Part shown: positions 43,099 to 51,549 of the stretch, piece after piece | Layout of the letters: the number at the start of each line of letters is the position of its first letter | Position numbering within the stretch: position 1 is the stretch's first letter | Assembly: GCF_009915155.1 (NCBI RefSeq) | Contig: NZ_JAABLM010000014.1 | Coordinates: forward strand, 1-64,000 | Origin: Flavobacterium ichthyis | GTDB lineage: Bacteria > Bacteroidota > Bacteroidia > Flavobacteriales > Flavobacteriaceae | Length of the DNA stretch: 64,000 bases | Direction: 5' to 3' | Notes under the pieces: generated by a model | Database searches by the model: none | What the model was told of the DNA's origin: nothing | What the model saw: only the letters and a program-made list of their open reading frames with translations | Made by a program: the position numbers and the translations under genes

Positions 43099-44043
43099 AT
43101 GGATTACAGATTAGAATTACTCGATGACGATAAAAAATTTGAAAGTTTGACCAACACCATTTGTCAACAAATATTAGGTACTGGCGTTATTGAATTTTCG
43201 GAGGGAAAAGATGGAGGAAGAGATGGAAAGTTTACAGGTAAGGCAAAGAATTTCCCTTCAGACGTTAAATGTTGGGAAGGAAAGTTTATAATACAAGCTA
43301 AGTTCACAAGTAATTCACAAGCTTCCTGTTCAGATCGTGAATTTGAGAAACTAGTCAATGATGAAATTCCAAAAATAAAGAAGTTAAAAGATAATGGTGA
43401 GATAGATAATTATTTAATTTTCACAAATAGAAAATATACAGGTGTAAAAGGTGAAAGACTTTTATCTAAAATTAAAAAGGATACAGGTGTTGAAAATGTT
43501 GAAATAATAGGAAAAGAAACAATAAACAATAGATACATAAATGGTAACAAAACAATAATTAAACTTTTTAAATTAGATAGACATCACATACCATTTGATT
43601 TTTCGGATCAAGAAATAAAAGATATTATTTTAGAGTTTAAAAGACAATTGCCAGAAATTGCAATAGATATTAAATCAAAGGTTGAGGTTATAAAATATGA
43701 TTTTGATAAAATAGAAATTGATAAAAAAAACACTAAGAATTCCCTGAGTAAGGATTATTACGAAAATGAGATCTTGTCTAAATCATTATTAGAATTTAAC
43801 AACATTCAAAGCTTTTTAGAAGATGATAAAAATTCAGAGTTCAGAGATTATTATTTTGATATTACAACAGAATTAAGCGCTTTGATTACTTTGAGAAGAG
43901 ATGATTTCGATATGTTTGATCATGTTTTAGTATTTATCTATCAAAAATTAGCTGATGGCAGTATCGATTTAAAAGGAGGGAAAAGACATATATTTACTCT
44001 TCTTCATTATATGTATATGAATTGTGAAATTGGACTAAAATGA
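43099..44043 (+). CDS. Restriction-endonuclease-fold component of an ABC-3C-type system
   Basis: 314 residues. The N-terminal part has a PD-(D/E)xK-like nuclease pattern: helix FESLTNTICQQIL, then EGKDGGRDGKFTG (Asp42) and WEGKFIIQAKF with the QxK ending (Gln66, Lys68), as in Mrr-type nucleases. The C-terminal half (about 160-314) is an unfamiliar helical region that I take to be the C-terminal module tying effectors to ABC-3C systems. The gene overlaps the next by 4 bp (ATGA). Cutting of nucleic acid as the output of the system is inferred. Codon use is more AT-rich than in tex. Confidence 0.7.
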   Translation: MDYRLELLDDDKKFESLTNTICQQILGTGVIEFSEGKDGGRDGKFTGKAKNFPSDVKCWEGKFIIQAKFTSNSQASCSDREFEKLVNDEIPKIKKLKDNGEIDNYLIFTNRKYTGVKGERLLSKIKKDTGVENVEIIGKETINNRYINGNKTIIKLFKLDRHHIPFDFSDQEIKDIILEFKRQLPEIAIDIKSKVEVIKYDFDKIEIDKKNTKNSLSKDYYENEILSKSLLEFNNIQSFLEDDKNSEFRDYYFDITTELSALITLRRDDFDMFDHVLVFIYQKLADGSIDLKGGKRHIFTLLHYMYMNCEIGLK

Positions 44044-44282
44044 TAAAACCAAATAGACATACAAATCCAGACTATTCCGTAATTAATATAAGTGCTTATA
44101 TTATAAATTTATTAAAAGCACATAATAGTATTGATTATGATAAGTTATTAAATAAAGTAATTAATCAATTAGGAGAAAAAGCCAAGGAAAATTATCCTTA
44201 TGCTTTGAATTTTCTATTTTTGTTAAACAAGATTACCTACCAAGAATTAACAGATACCTTTACCTTCAATGAAGTTAAGTAA
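44040..44282 (+). CDS. Small middle component of an ABC-3C-type system
   Basis: 80 residues, no signal or membrane segment, predicted helical (HTNPDYSVINISAYIINLLK; SIDYDKLLNKVINQL; PYALNFLFLLNKITYQ). Its size, position and winged-helix-like pattern ending in a short strand fit the small middle-component proteins of ABC-three-component systems (MC6-like, tentative). It overlaps both neighbours (4 bp upstream, 14 bp downstream), strong evidence for a co-translated unit. Confidence 0.65.
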   Translation: MIKPNRHTNPDYSVINISAYIINLLKAHNSIDYDKLLNKVINQLGEKAKENYPYALNFLFLLNKITYQELTDTFTFNEVK

Positions 44283-46080
44283 ATTATATAGTAATAAAGA
44301 AAATTTTAAAAACATTTTATTCAATTTGAATGGATTAAATGTGATATATGCCGATGTCCAAACCGACTTGAAGGATAAAAAAAATTCTCATGATTTAGGT
44401 AAAACTAAAGTTGCAGAACTGATTGATTTTTTATTGCTTAAAAAGATTGATAAAAAAGACTTTCTTTTAAAGATTATTGATGCTGAAAATAAATCAATAT
44501 TCATTGAGTATATTTTTTATTTAGAAATAGAACTTAACGACGGAAGATTTTTAACAATAAAAAGAGGTATTGAAAATCACACAAAAATTGCGTTTAGCCT
44601 TTCTGAAACTAGAGATGAAAAATTCTCTCCGCCTTTTAAATTTGATTATGAAAATATTGCAATAGATAAAGCTAAAGAAGTTTTGGCAGAATTTTTAAAT
44701 TACGATTTTTTCTTTGATAAAAACTATAATTACAGAAAGGTTTTAAGTTATAGTTTAAGAACACCACCAGACGATTATAAAGACGTATTTCAGCTATCAA
44801 AATTTTCGAACGGGAAACATAAATATTGGAAACCATTTGTATTTGATTTATTAGGTTTTGATGGAGATTTGCTTTTAAAAAAATATGAAAATGATGATGA
44901 AATAGAAGAATTAAATGGTTTTATAGGAACTTTAAAAAGAGAATATAAAATTGACAAGAAAGATAGAGATTCATTGATTGCAGAAAAAAGATCAATTGAA
45001 GAAAATAATAAGGAAATAGAAAGAAAAATAGATTCTTTTAATTTTTATGAGCAAGATAAAAAACTAATCCAAAATGGAATATCAGAAATTGAAAATTCAA
45101 TAAGTGAATACAATACTTTATCATATAATTTAAATTATGAAATTGATAAATTAAAGAAATCAATACAAAATGATTTTGCTTTTGAAATAAATAAGGTAGA
45201 TAAAATTTTTAAAGAAACTGGGATATACTTTCCTGACCAGATAAAAAAAGATTATCAAGAGCTACTAGATTTTAATTCCAAGATAACAGTTGAAAGAAAT
45301 AAATTAATAAAAAAAATTCTTGGAAATAAACAAAAGGAATTAAGTAATATTAATTCTGAATTAATTGAGCTAAACTCAAAAAAAGAAAACCTTTTATCTA
45401 TTTTACAAGACACGGATACTTTCAAAAAATTTAAGACTTATCAAAAGTCTTTAGCTAAGCAAGAAGAAGAGCTTAACGCTGTTAATTATAAAATCGGTTA
45501 TATTGACTTGATTTATTCTAAAGAAGATGAAATTGAGACTAAAAAAGGCGAAATAGAAGGCACAATTGAAAGATTAAAGTTTTTAGCTAGACACACTGAA
45601 CAAAATCTTATATATGATGAGATTAGAAAAAATTTTCATACATATTATAAATATATTATGGACGAAAGTGCTAATATATCATGGCACTTGAATTCAAGTA
45701 ACAATATTGAATTTCCTCCACCAAAAGTAGTAGATAGTGCTAATAAAAATACAGCTAAAGACGAAGGAACCACTTATAAAAAAATATTGTGTGTAGCTTT
45801 TGATTTAGCAATATTAACAAGTTATAACGATAAATCATTTTTTAGATTCATTTATCATGATGATGTGCTTTCGACTCAGGATAATGGAATAAAAATAAGG
45901 CTACTAGAATTGATCAATAAGCTTATAACTGAGTTTAATATACAATATATCTTATCTGTTATAAAGTCTGATTTACCTATTGATGAAAATGATGATATTA
46001 TATATTTTAAAGAAGATGAAATTGTTTTGAAACTCAATGATAAGACTGAAGAAGGAACATTATTCGGATTTGGTTTTTAA
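44269..46080 (+). CDS. DUF2326/SMC-like ATPase of an ABC-3C-type system
   Basis: 603 residues. It has a modified Walker A, KNSHDLGKTKVAELIDFLL (GKT at 44-46), a DUF2326-like head and a central coiled coil from about 215 to 450 with several heptad-rich segments (KSIQNDFAFEINKVDKIFKE, QKELSNINSELIELNSKKEN). The C-terminal ATPase half has a Walker-B-like RFIYHDDVLST (about 526-536) near the D-loop, and ends NDKTEEGTLFGFGF. This matches the DUF2326/YydD SMC-like ATPases. It is the third gene of a tightly overlapping operon with a nuclease-fold protein and a middle component, the organisation described for ABC-3C conflict systems. Confidence 0.75.
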   Translation: MKLSKLYSNKENFKNILFNLNGLNVIYADVQTDLKDKKNSHDLGKTKVAELIDFLLLKKIDKKDFLLKIIDAENKSIFIEYIFYLEIELNDGRFLTIKRGIENHTKIAFSLSETRDEKFSPPFKFDYENIAIDKAKEVLAEFLNYDFFFDKNYNYRKVLSYSLRTPPDDYKDVFQLSKFSNGKHKYWKPFVFDLLGFDGDLLLKKYENDDEIEELNGFIGTLKREYKIDKKDRDSLIAEKRSIEENNKEIERKIDSFNFYEQDKKLIQNGISEIENSISEYNTLSYNLNYEIDKLKKSIQNDFAFEINKVDKIFKETGIYFPDQIKKDYQELLDFNSKITVERNKLIKKILGNKQKELSNINSELIELNSKKENLLSILQDTDTFKKFKTYQKSLAKQEEELNAVNYKIGYIDLIYSKEDEIETKKGEIEGTIERLKFLARHTEQNLIYDEIRKNFHTYYKYIMDESANISWHLNSSNNIEFPPPKVVDSANKNTAKDEGTTYKKILCVAFDLAILTSYNDKSFFRFIYHDDVLSTQDNGIKIRLLELINKLITEFNIQYILSVIKSDLPIDENDDIIYFKEDEIVLKLNDKTEEGTLFGFGF

Positions 46081-46099
46081 TTTATTAAAGCACCTAATT

Positions 46100-46117
46100 T
46101 GACGATGATTTTATAAA
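46100..46117 (+). repeat. Direct repeat 2 downstream of the island (tex 3' end copy)
   Basis: TGACGATGATTTTATAAA, a copy of the tex end (43049-43066) that also encodes Thr-Met-Ile-Leu-stop in the same phase. It presumably marks the original 3' end of tex before the island was inserted. Confidence 0.8.
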
Positions 46118-46135
46118 CTTTCAAAATCACCCAAC

Positions 46136-46175
46136 AAAAAAGCCTCAAAGATTCTTAAATCTTCGAGGCTTTCAG
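46136..46175 (-). terminator. tatA terminator
   Basis: Stem AAAGCCTC / GAGGCTTT extended by AAGATT / AATCTT. On the minus strand it is followed by TTTTTTG. On the plus strand the T-run is weak, so it serves mostly tatA. Confidence 0.75.
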
Positions 46176-46195
46176 ATAAAAAGCAATTAAGCTTA

Positions 46196-46393
46196 TTAAA
46201 TTTTTTCTTCTTCTTTTTTAGGATTTGCGGGTTGGTCATCTTTTGCGGCATTTTTAAACTCCTTCATCCCCGATCCTAATCCTTTCATCAATTCCGGAAT
46301 TTTTTTTCCTCCAAAAATTAACAATAGAACTACAACTATTAAGATTATCTGTGGCGTACCGATTTGTCCTAAAAATATGTGTAATGCAGTCAT
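46196..46393 (-). CDS. tatA: Twin-arginine translocase subunit TatA/TatE
   Basis: 65 residues: a transmembrane helix (QIILIVVVLLLIFGGKKIPE) followed by an amphipathic helix (LMKGLGSGMKEFKNAAK) and a short Lys/Glu tail, the TatA layout. It forms the pore-forming component of the Tat pathway, which exports folded proteins. tatC is not nearby. The gene is monocistronic between its promoter region and a terminator. Confidence 0.92.
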   Translation of the reverse strand: MTALHIFLGQIGTPQIILIVVVLLLIFGGKKIPELMKGLGSGMKEFKNAAKDDQPANPKKEEEKI

Positions 46394-46531
46394 AAAAAAT
46401 GTATTTATATGGCAAAGATACGCAGAAAAACAGTCATAGGTTTTTTATTTGCCAAAATATTTCAGTTTCACTACGTTAAATATTTAATAAAAACCGTCAA
46501 AGCCATCGTGATTATCGCCAAAAACTATTGT

Positions 46532-46539
46532 TATCTTTG
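46532..46539 (+). promoter_or_regulatory. -7 element upstream of the GH3-family gene
   Basis: TATCTTTG fits TAnnTTTG, 30 bp before ATG 46570. Confidence 0.5.
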
Positions 46540-46569
46540 TATTTTTAAAGTAAATTTATAAAAGCAAAT

Positions 46570-48069
46570 ATGTCGTTAAAAGGTTTTTTTGCAAAGCAAT
46601 TCGCCAGCATCATCCACCATAAAAACCAAAAATGGATCAATAATCCTGTTGAAACCCAGCAAAAAGTTTTTCGAGATTTAATCAAAAATGCCCAAAATAC
46701 ACAGTTTGGCAAAGACCATCATTTTTCACAAATAAAAAACCATCAGGATTTTACAAACCAAGTTCCGGTAAGGGATTACGAAGGTTTGAAAAATTATGTC
46801 GAAAAAGTAGTGGCTGGCGAACCCGATATTTTGTGGCCGGGAAAACCGCTTTATTTTGCCAAAACTTCCGGAACCACTTCTGGAGCCAAATATATTCCGC
46901 TAACAAAAGAGTCGATGCCTTTTCACATCGAAGCCGCTCGAAATGCGATTTTGGCCTACATTTTTCAAACCGGAAAAGCGGATTTTGTGGACGGAAAAAT
47001 GATTTTTTTGCAAGGAAGTCCTGTTTTGGAAGAAAAAAACGGAATCAAATTTGGCCGACTTTCAGGAATTGTGGCGCATTTTGTTCCCAAATATTTACAA
47101 AAAAACCGAATGCCGTCTTGGCAAACCAACTGCATCGAAGATTGGGAAACCAAGGTTGACGCCATTGTGGAAGAAACGTTTAACGAAAACATGAGCATCA
47201 TTTCCGGAATTCCATCGTGGGTGCAAATGTATTTTGAAAAATTAAAGCAAAAAGGAGGGAAGCCTGTCGGCGAAATATTCAAAAACTTCAATTTGTTCAT
47301 TTATGGTGGTGTAAATTATGAACCTTACCGAAATAAATTTGAAAATTTAATCGGAAGAAAAGTAGATTCTATCGAACTTTTTCCGGCATCCGAAGGATTT
47401 TTTGCCTATCAATCCCGAAATTTTGAAAATCCAAACCACAAAGGAATGTTGCTGCTTTTGGATTCGGGAATTTTTTATGAATTTATCAAAGCATCAGAAT
47501 TTTCTGATAAAAATGCAAAAAGATATACTATTGGTGAGGTAGAAATTGGCGTAAATTATGTGTTGATTATTTCTACCAATGCCGGACTTTGGGGCTATAA
47601 CATTGGCGATACCATTCAGTTTACCAATTTAAAACCTTACGAAATTATTGTTTCCGGAAGGATAAAACATTACATTTCTGCATTTGGCGAACACGTGATT
47701 GGTAAAGAAGTTGAAGAAGCTTTAAAAGAAGCCATGCAAGACTCGAACGTAACGGTAAACGAATTTACGGTTGCGCCACAAATCAACCCAACCGAAGGTT
47801 TGCCATATCATGAATGGTTTATTGAATTTGGTCACGAGCCTGAAAATATTTTGGCTTTCGCCGAAAAAATTGACCTTGCCATGCGGAAACAAAATGTATA
47901 TTACGACGATTTAATTGCAGGAAATGTTTTGCAAAAATTAAAAATTTCCGTAGTGCAACAAAATGGTTTTCAGGACTATATGAAATCCATCGGGAAATTG
48001 GGCGGTCAAAATAAACTGCCGCGTTTGAGCAACGACAGAAGCATTGCCGATAAAATTTTTTCTAAATAA
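46570..48069 (+). CDS. GH3-family (acyl-adenylate-forming) protein
   Basis: 499 residues. The ANL/GH3 ATP-binding loop YFAKTSGTTSGAKYIPLTKE lies at about residues 95-114, with later IELFPASEGFFAYQSRN and YNIGDTIQFTNLKPYEIIVS and the hinge GRIKHYISAFGEHVIGKEVE. GH3 proteins in plants conjugate amino acids to hormones; the bacterial homologues have unknown acyl substrates. It starts a run of three genes with short gaps (5 bp to the next). Confidence 0.9.
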   Translation: MSLKGFFAKQFASIIHHKNQKWINNPVETQQKVFRDLIKNAQNTQFGKDHHFSQIKNHQDFTNQVPVRDYEGLKNYVEKVVAGEPDILWPGKPLYFAKTSGTTSGAKYIPLTKESMPFHIEAARNAILAYIFQTGKADFVDGKMIFLQGSPVLEEKNGIKFGRLSGIVAHFVPKYLQKNRMPSWQTNCIEDWETKVDAIVEETFNENMSIISGIPSWVQMYFEKLKQKGGKPVGEIFKNFNLFIYGGVNYEPYRNKFENLIGRKVDSIELFPASEGFFAYQSRNFENPNHKGMLLLLDSGIFYEFIKASEFSDKNAKRYTIGEVEIGVNYVLIISTNAGLWGYNIGDTIQFTNLKPYEIIVSGRIKHYISAFGEHVIGKEVEEALKEAMQDSNVTVNEFTVAPQINPTEGLPYHEWFIEFGHEPENILAFAEKIDLAMRKQNVYYDDLIAGNVLQKLKISVVQQNGFQDYMKSIGKLGGQNKLPRLSNDRSIADKIFSK

Positions 48070-48074
48070 TAAAT

Positions 48075-48947
48075 ATGAAAACTACCACCATCATATTGTT
48101 TTTATTGCAATTTTCTCTTTGCCAATCGCAAATTCGCGGAACCGTTGTGGACGAATTTAACCAACCGATTCCGTACGTTAACATTTATGTCGAAGACGAA
48201 AACATCGGAACCAATTCTGAAGAAAACGGAACTTTTATGATTTCGGTTCAAGAAAATAAAAATCTGGTTTTTTCGGCGTTGGGTTTTCAGACGAAAATTG
48301 TGCCTTCCGCCGAAGCCAAAACCGTGATGTTGCAAGCCGAAGCCGTTAATATTGGCGAAGTTTTAATTACCAATAGAAAAAATAGCCGCGAACAGGAAAT
48401 TGGTGGCTACCGAAAAGCTTTGGCGCAAACCTATGATAACGGTCCGAAACGCGACGCGAAATTTTTTGCTTACGAAGAAAATTACAGCAAAACCCGCTGG
48501 ATTAAAAGCGCCACCATTATTACCGATAATAAAATTGAAGGTGCCACCCTGAGATTACAACTTTTTGCCGTGGATGAAAATGGTTTTCCGGGTGAAGAAT
48601 TGCTCGACAAAAATTACATCATCACGCTCAAAAAAGGTGTTCATCGTACCGAAGCAGATTTAACCGATTATCATCTTGAAATGCCGAAAAATGGCGTTTT
48701 TGTAATGTTTGAAAAATTATTAATCGAAAAAAATAAACTCGAAACCGTCATAAAAGATGCCAATCGAGGAACCGAAAAAACCAAAATTCATTACCAACCA
48801 TTTGTTTTGTACAATGCGGTGGAAAAAGATTTTTTGTTTAGTTTCACGGGCGGAAAATGGATCAAACAAACACCCGAAGAATTGAACCCGAACGCCAAAT
48901 CGAAAACAGTTTTAGAACCTTCGGTTACTTTAAAATTAACAAATTGA
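48075..48947 (+). CDS. Secreted carboxypeptidase-regulatory-like domain protein
   Basis: 290 residues with a signal peptide (MKTTTIILFLLQFSLCQSQ) and an N-terminal carboxypeptidase-regulatory-like domain (RGTVVDEFNQPIPYVNIYVE, GTNSEENGTFMISV, LVFSALGFQTKIV). A second beta-rich domain of about 170 residues follows (TLRLQLFAVDENGFPGEELL). The same two-domain layout occurs at 29929-30720. Likely periplasmic or outer-membrane surface; function unknown. The stop overlaps the ATG of the GT2 gene by 1 bp (TGATG). Confidence 0.75.
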   Translation: MKTTTIILFLLQFSLCQSQIRGTVVDEFNQPIPYVNIYVEDENIGTNSEENGTFMISVQENKNLVFSALGFQTKIVPSAEAKTVMLQAEAVNIGEVLITNRKNSREQEIGGYRKALAQTYDNGPKRDAKFFAYEENYSKTRWIKSATIITDNKIEGATLRLQLFAVDENGFPGEELLDKNYIITLKKGVHRTEADLTDYHLEMPKNGVFVMFEKLLIEKNKLETVIKDANRGTEKTKIHYQPFVLYNAVEKDFLFSFTGGKWIKQTPEELNPNAKSKTVLEPSVTLKLTN

Positions 48948-49654
48948 TGCAAGAAACGGCCATCATTATCCCGTGTTACAACGAAGAAAACCGATTGAAT
49001 TCTGGCTTAATTGCGGAATTTTTTAAAATTTCTGATGTTGATATTTTTTTGGTAAATGATGGAAGTACAGATCAAACTTTGCCGATTTTGCAAAACATTT
49101 CCAGCCAAAATCCGGAGCGTTGTTTTGTGATTTCTTTAGAAAAAAATAGGGGCAAAGCCAATGCGGTTTTTCAGGCGGTTCAGCAAATTTTGGCAAAACA
49201 ATACAGATTTATTGGTTATTTTGATGCCGATTTTTCAACACCAATTACGCAATTTGAATTGCTTTTGGAACAAATAAAAAAACCAGAAATTCAATTGGCT
49301 TTTGCCTCACGAATTCTCACTTTAAATTCTGGAATTGAACGCAAATCATATCGTCATTTTTTCGGGAGAATCATTACAACAATCATTAATTTTAAACACC
49401 AATTAGATATTTACGATACGCAATGTGGGGCAAAAATTTTTAACCAAAATACAGCTCGAATTGCTTTCGAAAAACCGTTTAAAACCAAGTGGCTATTTGA
49501 TGTGGAAATTTTTATTCGTTTAAAAAGACACAATCTTTTACATCACGCAATAGAAGTTCCCATTCAAAACTGGAAAGATGTTTCGGGTTCTAAATTGGGA
49601 CTGAAAAATGTTTTTGGAATTGCACGGGAGATATTCTTGATTTGGAGGATTTAG
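48947..49654 (+). CDS. Family 2 glycosyltransferase
   Basis: 235 residues from ATG 48947 (an upstream in-frame start at 48857 would overlap the previous gene by 91 bp). The GT-A fold is clear: AIIIPCYNEENRLNSG, LVNDGSTDQTLPIL, the nucleotide-sugar-binding YFDADFSTP near residue 95 and a DXD-like centre. DTQCGAKIF and WLFDVEIFIRLKR resemble the dolichol-phosphate mannose synthase/GtrB group, although no membrane helices follow. Acceptor unknown; it may act on a lipid carrier. Confidence 0.9.
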   Translation: MQETAIIIPCYNEENRLNSGLIAEFFKISDVDIFLVNDGSTDQTLPILQNISSQNPERCFVISLEKNRGKANAVFQAVQQILAKQYRFIGYFDADFSTPITQFELLLEQIKKPEIQLAFASRILTLNSGIERKSYRHFFGRIITTIINFKHQLDIYDTQCGAKIFNQNTARIAFEKPFKTKWLFDVEIFIRLKRHNLLHHAIEVPIQNWKDVSGSKLGLKNVFGIAREIFLIWRI

Positions 49655-49671
49655 TTTAGGTCAAAAGTTCA

Positions 49672-49790
49672 ATGTTTAAAGTTTAAAGTTTAAAGTTGGG
49701 TTGAAGTTAATTTAAATTTTTCATATTGACTTCCGACAACAATCTTAAAGATCAAACCTTAAACTTTCGACTTGCAACCTTAAACTATTC
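49672..49790. repeat. TTTAAAG-type dispersed inverted element, copy 2
   Basis: Three TTTAAAG units (49675-49695) are followed, about 60 bp on, by an opposite-sense arm (AACCTTAAACTTTCGACTTG; ACCTTAAACT) ending near 49788. The arrangement parallels the element at 34276-34349 and again lies directly before a gene. Confidence 0.55.
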
Positions 49791-49848
49791 ATAATATTAA
49801 GGATAAAATAAAAACCATTACCTTTGGCGGTTAGAAAAAAATACAAGA

Positions 49849-51537
49849 ATGAGAGAAATAAGAAATATATCGCGTTCGCGAGCCCAAGAATCTTCTGCAG
49901 CAATTGAGAAATTATACATTACCATGCGTCACCTTTTTAACCGTGGTTTTTATAAGCCAATGGGAGTTTCGGGTGATACTTTGCGCGAATCGCTTTTGCA
50001 ACTTCGTCCGGAAATTTACGGTTCGATTGCAGAAGATAAGGTAGAATTAAACGGACTTTTATATGTAATTGAACGTTTACCTGTGGGAATTGAAGAATGT
50101 CGGTTTATCAATTTAACTTCAGATGAAGGATATTCAAAATCACATTTTACCGCGATTGTTCCTCCAAAAAGAAGAAGAAATTGTTACCGCATTGATGCCG
50201 AACAAATGAATGTGGAAATCACACGTGGACGTTCGGACATTTACGATATTTTGACGCATTTGACTTTTATTTTTATCGAATCACATAAAATTAAAGACAG
50301 CGTTTTACTTGATGAAAATACTAAAGAGTTTACCCGTGACTGGGAAAAATTGGAACAAATTGTCGTTCAAAATAAAAAACTGACGCAAATTGAGAAAGAA
50401 ATTGCTATTTCTCATGCTTCCAATATTTTAGGTCGTTCTTTTGAAGAAATTTTAGATATTTATCCGAGTTTTGGAACCGCTGAAAAACCGGATCGTTTTT
50501 TACATGTGGTATATTGGTTAGGAAAATTGGCTATCGAAGAAGTCATTTTTAACAACAAAAGAACGATTACTTTTAGTCCTATTTTGCGCGAAAGATTAGG
50601 CCATCACATTCATGGCGAAATTTGGGCAAACGATATTAAAAAAGTGCTGAAAGACCATAATTTAATTGAACGACCGATTCATATTATCAGTGCGAACATG
50701 CATAGTGTGATGAATTCGATTTTTGCCACTTCGGTTTTAAAAAATAAATTTAAAGATAAGAGTGATTTTTTTATTTTTGAAGAATTAAGTAAACCTGGAG
50801 CAAATGAATTGCGCAACAAGGTGGAAGAAGTAGCGCTGAAAAGCGGCATGATTTCATTGCCGGATACTTCAGGGACTAATATAGATGTTCAGATATTTGA
50901 TACTGAAAAAATTGATTGGGCAAAATCAGCTTTTCCAACTGCAAAACCGGGCAATAAAAAACCAGTAATTATTGTTATGGATTACGCCTTTGGTGAGCAA
51001 GCTTACGAAACCATTGACGAATTGTTAAAACCATTTAAAGACGAAAAACAAAAATATTTCCTGAATGTAGAATCGGTTTCCATTATGGGAAAAGCCGGAA
51101 TTTTAGAAGGAGGAAAGGGTGATATTATGATTCCTTCGGCACATATCAATGAAGGAACGGGAGATAATTATCCGTTTAAGAACGAGCTGACGGCACCAAT
51201 GTTTGAAGGAAATGACATTCCGGTTTATGCGGGTCCAATGGTTACGGTTTTAGGAACTTCATTGCAAAATAAAGATTTGTTGAAATTTTTCCACGAATCG
51301 ACTTGGGCAGTAATAGGCTTGGAAATGGAAGGTGCTTATTACCAAAAGGCCATTCAATCGGCTTCAAAAATTAGAAAAAGTATTCATCCGGATGTAAAAG
51401 TTCGTTATGCATATTACGCTTCGGATAATCCGCTGGAAACCGGAAGTACATTGGCTTCAGGAGGTTTAGGAACCACAGGTGTGAAGCCTACCTATTTAAT
51501 TACCATAAAAATTTTAGAACAAATATTTAACGTATAA
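49849..51537 (+). CDS. Nucleoside-phosphorylase-like protein (perhaps DUF6909)
   Basis: 562 residues in at least two parts. The N-terminal 250 residues are unfamiliar (SAAIEKLYITMRHLFNRGFY). The C-terminal part has a nucleoside phosphorylase/MTAN-type ending: YAGPMVTVLGTSLQNKDLL, VIGLEMEGAYYQKAI (the EMEGA motif that binds ribose) and YASDNPLETGSTLASGGL. The family is possibly DUF6909, tentatively. Activity on a nucleoside or AMP is inferred from the EMEGA motif. It precedes the polysaccharide cluster, from which it is separated by 12 bp. Confidence 0.7.
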   Translation: MREIRNISRSRAQESSAAIEKLYITMRHLFNRGFYKPMGVSGDTLRESLLQLRPEIYGSIAEDKVELNGLLYVIERLPVGIEECRFINLTSDEGYSKSHFTAIVPPKRRRNCYRIDAEQMNVEITRGRSDIYDILTHLTFIFIESHKIKDSVLLDENTKEFTRDWEKLEQIVVQNKKLTQIEKEIAISHASNILGRSFEEILDIYPSFGTAEKPDRFLHVVYWLGKLAIEEVIFNNKRTITFSPILRERLGHHIHGEIWANDIKKVLKDHNLIERPIHIISANMHSVMNSIFATSVLKNKFKDKSDFFIFEELSKPGANELRNKVEEVALKSGMISLPDTSGTNIDVQIFDTEKIDWAKSAFPTAKPGNKKPVIIVMDYAFGEQAYETIDELLKPFKDEKQKYFLNVESVSIMGKAGILEGGKGDIMIPSAHINEGTGDNYPFKNELTAPMFEGNDIPVYAGPMVTVLGTSLQNKDLLKFFHESTWAVIGLEMEGAYYQKAIQSASKIRKSIHPDVKVRYAYYASDNPLETGSTLASGGLGTTGVKPTYLITIKILEQIFNV

Positions 51538-51549
51538 TTTTAAATTTCC

